Assembly (NCBI GenBank): GCA_007117255.1
Contig: SKGU01000318.1
Span: forward strand, 1 to 16,763
Direction: 5' to 3'
DNA length: 16,763 nucleotides
DNA from: Natronohydrobacter sp.
GTDB taxonomy: Bacteria > Pseudomonadota > Alphaproteobacteria > Rhodobacterales > Rhodobacteraceae
Positions 13,351-16,763 of the stretch are shown one piece after another. The first letter of the stretch is position 1. Every line of letters begins with the position of its first letter. The notes beneath the pieces were generated by a model. That model worked only from the letters and a program-made list of their open reading frames with translations. It ran no database searches and was not told the origin of the DNA. The position numbers were made by a program, and so were the translations under genes.

Positions 13351-13689
13351 ATGACGAATGTCAGGATCTACCCGGCACAGGGCAAATGGACGGTGCGCGC
13401 AAATGGCGCGGTGATTGCGGAAAGCACCCGCGCGCTTGAATTGCTGCAACGCGATTATCCGTTCGTGATCTATTTTCCACGCGAAGATGTGGCCTCGGTT
13501 GTGCTGGACGAGTCGGATCGTCCGTTATTTTGCGATGATCGTGGCGAAGGGGTGCATTATCATGTCTCCAGCCCCGAAGGCCTGATCCAGAATGCGGCCT
13601 ACAGTGTCACGAAACCCACTGCCGAAGCCGAAGAATTGCGCGATTATCTGGCGTTTGACGCGGGCAAGGTTACTGTCGAGCGGGTGTGA
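13351..13689 (+). CDS. DUF427 domain protein
   Basis: A 112-residue single-domain cytoplasmic protein of the DUF427 (PF04248) family. Family features: VRANGAVIAESTRALELLQ near the start, then the characteristic VIYFPREDVASVVLDES. Its biochemical function is not established; I do not assign one. AGAGGA precedes the ATG at 13351 with good spacing. Its TGA (13687-13689) overlaps the ATG of the following FAD dehydrogenase by one base, implying translational coupling and perhaps a shared role. It lacks signal peptide and membrane segments. Confidence 0.9.
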   Translation: MTNVRIYPAQGKWTVRANGAVIAESTRALELLQRDYPFVIYFPREDVASVVLDESDRPLFCDDRGEGVHYHVSSPEGLIQNAAYSVTKPTAEAEELRDYLAFDAGKVTVERV

Positions 13690-15050
13690 TGGCGTTTGAG
13701 GCACTGCATGCTTTGCTAGGGACGCGCTTCACGACCGGCGCATCTGAGCGCGCGTTGCATGGCCGCTCCGAAGCGCATTTTGCCGATATGCCGCCCGATG
13801 CTGTGGCCTATCCCGAAACCACCGCCGAAGTCGCGCAGATCATGCGCATCTGCGCAGATCAGCGCATCCCCGTGATCGGCTGGGGGGCTGGCACGTCGCT
13901 TGAAGGACATGCCCTCGCCCCGCATGGGGGCGTCACAGTCGATTTTGCGCGGATGAACCGGGTTCTGGACATCGCCGCCGAAGATATGCTGGCCATCGTT
14001 CAACCCGGCGTCACCCGCGAGGCGCTGAATACGGAATTGCGTGCGACAGGGCTGTTCTTTCCGGTCGATCCGGGTGCCAATGCCTCGCTTGGGGGGATGG
14101 CTTCGACCCGCGCATCGGGCACAACGGCGGTGCGCTACGGCACGATGCGCGCGAATACTCTGGCGCTGGAAGTGGTGCTGGCCGATGGACGGACCATCCG
14201 CACAGGCGCGCGCGCGCCGAAATCCTCGACCGGCTATGATCTGACCGGGTTGTTTGTCGGCGCCGAAGGCACTTTGGGCCTGATCACCGAACTGACCTTG
14301 CGCCTGCAAGGCCAGCCCGAAGCGGTATCTGCCGCAATCTGCGCCTTTGATGACATGCATAGCGCGGTCGAAGCCGTTATCAACACCATCCAGTCTGGTC
14401 TTGCCATGGCGCGGATCGAATTTGTCGATGCCGCGAATATCCGCAGTTTCAACGCCCACGCGCAGGCAGGCCTTGCGGAAAAACCGCATCTGCTGGTCGA
14501 ATTCCACGGCAGTCCTTCGGGCGTGCGTGAACAGGCGCAGGCATTCGGGCAGATCGTTGCGGATGCAGGTGGCGGTGCATTTCAATGGGCCGACACTGCC
14601 GAGGACCGCGCGCGCCTGTGGAAGATGCGCCACAACGCTTACTACGCCGCCATCGCGCAGCATCCGGGCGCGCATCCGATCACGACAGATATCTGCGTGC
14701 CAATCTCGCGCTTGGCCGAGGCCGTGGAAGAGACAGCGCGCGATATCGCGGCATCGGGCATCCCCGGCCCCATTCTGGGCCATGTGGGCGACGGCAATTT
14801 TCACGCGCTCCTGCTGCCTGACCGCAATGACCCCGATCAGATTGCCCGCGCGCAGGATCTGGCCAGCGCAATGGCCGAGCGTGCCTTGCGTCTGGGGGGC
14901 ACAGTCAGTGGTGAGCATGGGATCGGGATGGGAAAGCGCAAGTACATGCAGGCCGAACATGGTGCGGCATGGGATGTGATGGGCGCGCTGAAATCGGCGC
15001 TGGACCCGCAAAACATTCTTAATCCGGGGAAATTACTGCGCGCGCAGTAA
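13689..15050 (+). CDS. FAD-binding D-lactate/glycolate-type dehydrogenase (LDHD/GlcD family)
   Basis: A 453-residue flavoenzyme of the vanillyl-alcohol oxidase/PCMH superfamily that oxidises a 2-hydroxy acid and passes electrons to a quinone or cytochrome. FAD_binding_4 domain, residues ~35-215: PVIGWGAGTSLEGHALAP, VDPGANASLGGMASTRASGT, SSTGYDLTGLFVGAEGTLG. The C-terminal FAD-linked oxidase domain follows, with HVGDGNFHALLLPD and SGEHGIGMGKRKYM, whose histidines bind metal and substrate in D-lactate dehydrogenases. The fused single-chain form resembles mitochondrial LDHD. No GlcE or GlcF partner genes follow, which favours a D-lactate dehydrogenase role over the three-subunit glycolate oxidase, though the substrate is not proven. 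The ATG at 13689 sits in a TGATG overlap with the DUF427 gene. Confidence 0.9.
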   Translation: MAFEALHALLGTRFTTGASERALHGRSEAHFADMPPDAVAYPETTAEVAQIMRICADQRIPVIGWGAGTSLEGHALAPHGGVTVDFARMNRVLDIAAEDMLAIVQPGVTREALNTELRATGLFFPVDPGANASLGGMASTRASGTTAVRYGTMRANTLALEVVLADGRTIRTGARAPKSSTGYDLTGLFVGAEGTLGLITELTLRLQGQPEAVSAAICAFDDMHSAVEAVINTIQSGLAMARIEFVDAANIRSFNAHAQAGLAEKPHLLVEFHGSPSGVREQAQAFGQIVADAGGGAFQWADTAEDRARLWKMRHNAYYAAIAQHPGAHPITTDICVPISRLAEAVEETARDIAASGIPGPILGHVGDGNFHALLLPDRNDPDQIARAQDLASAMAERALRLGGTVSGEHGIGMGKRKYMQAEHGAAWDVMGALKSALDPQNILNPGKLLRAQ

Positions 15051-15058
15051 GACTAAGC

Positions 15059-15079
15059 GCGCCGCGAAACGCGTGGCGC
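15059..15079. terminator. Hairpin between convergent genes
   Basis: GCGCC (15059-15063) with GGCGC (15075-15079) and GCG (15064-15066) with CGC (15070-15072), loop AAA and a two-base bulge. It lies nine bases after the dehydrogenase stop and 37 bases beyond the convergent flavodoxin-gene stop. It could end transcription from either side, though there is no U-run. Confidence 0.4.
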
Positions 15080-15115
15080 ATACTCGGATGGTATCTGGCA
15101 GGGTGTCAGTTCGGT

Positions 15116-15640
15116 TCATCCTTCGAGAAACAGAGTCACCGTTCGTTCAAGCGCTGCCCAATCGGTGAATTCCTTGATCCCCTCAGTCAGTTCGATTTCG
15201 TGCCCGGCCAGAGCGACATGCCGAACGACCTGAGACTGAAAATAGTCGTAACTGCCCGGACGTACTGCGCCTGCGACAAGAGCCTCATGTGTCGGCTTGA
15301 AGCCTGTGCGCATTTCCATTTCGGTCAGATAGTCCTGCGCCTCATCCCGGCTTTCAGGGAAAGCCGCTTTCAGACTGACCGAGAGCATCAGGGTCGGACG
15401 TGCTTCCAACTGCTCCCGGACGGCGCTGAGTGTGGCCTCGAATGTTGCGGGATGTCTGCGTTCATGAACAGGGGCGGCAAGGATAACCTTATCCGCGCTC
15501 TCAAGCGACAGGCTGGCAGATTTGTCCGCCGTATTGACCAGCCTGACACTATGGCCCAGACCGCGCATCTGTTCCGTAATCACCGTTGCGATTTTGCGGG
15601 TCTGGCCTTCGCCGGTCTCAAATAGAACCACCAATTCCAT
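15116..15640 (-). CDS. HemG-like flavodoxin-domain protein (possible protoporphyrinogen IX dehydrogenase)
   Basis: A 174-residue FMN-binding flavodoxin-fold protein. The phosphate loop ETGEGQTRKIA (residues ~8-18) matches the STRDGQTREIA of E. coli HemG. The later SVSLKAAFPESRDEAQDYL aligns with HemG's conserved SVNL...PEKR segment, followed by VAGAVRPGSYDYF (HemG: IAGALRYPRY). HemG uses a quinone to oxidise protoporphyrinogen IX to protoporphyrin IX in haem synthesis. Length is close to HemG (181). Alphaproteobacteria mostly use HemJ for that step, so this may be a paralogue with another redox job. The ATG at 15638-15640 has AAGGTG just upstream. It is the last gene of the minus-strand series after aroB and the small membrane protein, with a structured 166-base interval before it. 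Confidence 0.8.
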   Translation of the reverse strand: MELVVLFETGEGQTRKIATVITEQMRGLGHSVRLVNTADKSASLSLESADKVILAAPVHERRHPATFEATLSAVREQLEARPTLMLSVSLKAAFPESRDEAQDYLTEMEMRTGFKPTHEALVAGAVRPGSYDYFQSQVVRHVALAGHEIELTEGIKEFTDWAALERTVTLFLEG

Positions 15641-15693
15641 GTTTCACCTTTTGCCAGAGTTTGCCAATCTGACCCGACGCTGCCGGGAAATCC

Positions 15694-15806
15694 CCTGCTT
15701 TGCCTTGTTTCAGATCAATGCAGGTCAGATCCGGCCTGAAACCGAGGCATTGGCATCGCGCCAGAAATGATACCTCAGCAAAGCAGGCCGAGCTTCAGGC
15801 GCTGCT
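15694..15806 (-). other. Structured interval with competing stems upstream of the flavodoxin gene
   Basis: Three pairings share bases. (a) CCTGCTTTGC (15694-15703) with GCAAAGCAGG (15778-15787), a perfect 10-bp outer stem. (b) TGCCT-T-GTTTCAG (15701-15713) with CTGAAAC-CG-AGGCA (15736-15749), 7 plus 5 pairs. (c) AGCAGGCC (15782-15789) with GGC-G-CTGCT (15798-15806), a hairpin that begins right after the small-protein stop. Stem (a) competes with both others. It could be a terminator/antiterminator-like arrangement or simply an end hairpin plus an operator. No known riboswitch class was recognised. Confidence 0.4.
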
Positions 15807-16037
15807 TCAGTCGCCGCCCCCGTCGCCGCCGCTCTGGCAGCCATCCGAGCCGTAACTGTCGCCGCTGGACCATCCACTTGAACCATTACTCCATTCCACC
15901 CGCTCAAGGAATCGGGCGATCCAGTGGTCCTCTGGCAAGAAAATCTGCAACAGCTTCACTGTGAGCAACAGTCCAGCCACCACAGGAAAGGCGATCCAAA
16001 AGATCAGGCTGACCATTTCCGGGCTGATATCAATCAT
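15807..16037 (-). CDS. Small single-helix membrane protein with Gly/Ser/Asp-rich tail (unknown function)
   Basis: Not a family I recognise with certainty. The 76 residues have one clear membrane helix (about 8-33: VSLIFWIAFPVVAGLLLTVK), a short amphipathic part PEDHWIARFLERVEW, then about 28 residues almost wholly Ser, Gly and Asp with one Cys, ending GGDGGGD. The ATG at 16037 has GGGAG with suitable spacing; a TTG at 16052 would add five residues. It lies between aroB and the HemG-like gene on the same strand, 101 bases after aroB. High third-position GC, an ordered layout and a good ribosome site argue that it is a real gene. Short alphaproteobacterial proteins with such low-complexity ends exist, but their role is unknown to me. 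Confidence 0.62.
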   Translation of the reverse strand: MIDISPEMVSLIFWIAFPVVAGLLLTVKLLQIFLPEDHWIARFLERVEWSNGSSGWSSGDSYGSDGCQSGGDGGGD

Positions 16038-16138
16038 GCCACATGCTCCCAACTCAAAGGCAGCATAATAACCTGCGAATGCGTCACAATTCGGGCAACA
16101 CTACCATCCCAGACAGAGCATCAAGCGCGTTGTACAGA

Positions 16139-16763
16139 TCAAATTCCACACGAAGCGCGGGCGGCAAGCGCGTCCTCCAGAACCTCGCGCAGCACGGCGT
16201 CCGGCACATCGTCGCAGACAAAGGCATCACCGATATCGCGCGCGAGGATAAAGCGCAAACGCCCGTCCTGAACCTTCTTGTCCTGCCCCATCAAATTGAT
16301 CAGCACCTCTGCCCCCGGCAGATCGCCGGGAATATCGGCCAGATCAGTCGCCATGCCCATCGCGCGCAGATGCGCACGCACCCGGCTGGGGGTTTCCTGC
16401 GCACATAACCCCATGCGCGCGGACAACTCAAAGGCCAGCGCGCAGCCGATGGCCACGCCTTCGCCATGCAAGAGCCGGTCGCCATAGCCTGTGGCGGCTT
16501 CAAGCGCATGGCAAAATGTGTGGCCAAGGTTCAGAAGCGCACGCTCGCCCTGTTCGGTCTCATCGCGCGCGACGATACCTGCTTTCATCTCGACCGACCG
16601 GCGCACAGCATGATGGCGCATTGCCTTGTCACCCTTGGCCAGCGCGGGGCCGTTGACTTCCAGCCAGTCAAAGAATGCGGCATCACCCAGAAGCCCGTAT
16701 TTCACCACTTCGCCATAACCCGCCAGAAAATCCCGCGCGGGCAGGCTGTCGAGCAAATCGATA
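16139..16763 (-). CDS. aroB: 3-Dehydroquinate synthase, C-terminal part (cut by window end)
   Basis: Converts DAHP, the product of the synthase at the other end of this window, to 3-dehydroquinate using NAD and a divalent metal. The visible 207 codons are the C-terminal part of an enzyme normally about 360-370 residues. The frame stays open through the window edge, and the apparent first Met is an internal Leu (TTG). Motifs: FLAGYGEVVKYGLLGD, ARDETEQGERALLNLGHT with the first metal His, ALEAATGYG, and LHGEGVAIG with the second metal His. The reading frame is intact up to the edge. It probably leads a minus-strand series with the small membrane protein and flavodoxin gene; gene order upstream (often aroK in this group) is outside the window. 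Confidence 0.97.
   Translation of the reverse strand, partial: IDLLDSLPARDFLAGYGEVVKYGLLGDAAFFDWLEVNGPALAKGDKAMRHHAVRRSVEMKAGIVARDETEQGERALLNLGHTFCHALEAATGYGDRLLHGEGVAIGCALAFELSARMGLCAQETPSRVRAHLRAMGMATDLADIPGDLPGAEVLINLMGQDKKVQDGRLRFILARDIGDAFVCDDVPDAVLREVLEDALAARASCGI

Noticed and set aside
13716..15011. 431-codon minus-strand frame over the FAD dehydrogenase
   Set aside because: Mirror frame of a GC-rich gene with strong FAD motifs; the product is Arg/His/Cys-rich and featureless.
15641..15806. Cobalamin or FMN riboswitch before the HemG-like gene
   Set aside because: The conserved B12-box and FMN-element sequences were not seen; only generic stems are present.
1..16763. CRISPR arrays, tRNA or rRNA genes, insertion sequences, toxin-antitoxin pairs
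   Set aside because: No evenly spaced repeats, no tRNA T-loop/anticodon patterns, and no transposase or toxin motifs were recognised on either strand.

Overview
The window looks like a piece of an alphaproteobacterial chromosome, most likely from the Rhodobacterales (Roseobacter/Rhodobacter type). The evidence is a GcrA cell-cycle regulator, a class II DAHP synthase with the N-terminus typical of that group, a short-type SRP RNA, and high-GC codon use on both flanks. No plasmid, phage, insertion-sequence, tRNA, rRNA or CRISPR signature was seen.

Left part (1-2659): a class II DAHP synthase gene on the minus strand, with strong hairpins behind its stop. It is divergent from a GlxA-type AraC regulator (DJ-1/PfpI-like domain plus AraC helix-turn-helix). 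A good housekeeping-type promoter (TTGCAA-17-TATAGA) can be read in front of the synthase.

Polysaccharide cassette (2660-8252): a 519-base, A+T-richer, palindrome-bearing gene-free stretch leads into four plus-strand genes. They encode a WecA/MraY-type polyprenyl-phosphate sugar-1-phosphate transferase, a Wza-like outer-membrane export lipoprotein, a Wzb-like low-molecular-weight tyrosine phosphatase, and a Wzc-like co-polymerase/BY-kinase with a seven-tyrosine tail. This is initiation plus export plus phospho-switch. No flippase, polymerase or other glycosyltransferase is in the window, so these must lie elsewhere if the system works. The cassette looks compositionally different from its neighbours.

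Middle (8434-11374): a TetR regulator (minus), then the divergent 4.5S SRP RNA gene (ffs, plus) with a readable promoter. Next come a small periplasmic c-type cytochrome (minus) whose promoter is overlapped by a perfect 9-bp dyad, an ABC-2 permease without its ATPase (minus), and divergently gcrA (plus).

Right part (11456-16763): an M24B Xaa-Pro aminopeptidase, a DUF427 protein translationally coupled to a D-lactate/glycolate-type FAD dehydrogenase (all plus), then a convergent minus-strand group: the 3' part of aroB (cut by the window end), a small one-helix membrane protein with a Gly/Ser/Asp-rich tail, and a HemG-like flavodoxin. The interval before the flavodoxin gene holds several mutually exclusive stems. 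The first two shikimate-pathway enzymes therefore sit at opposite ends of the window.

Most of the window is ordinary chromosomal housekeeping. The parts that reward a second look are the stripped-down polysaccharide cassette with its upstream dyads, the cytochrome promoter dyad, and the structured leader of the flavodoxin gene. I did not find convincing evidence of a wholly new system.
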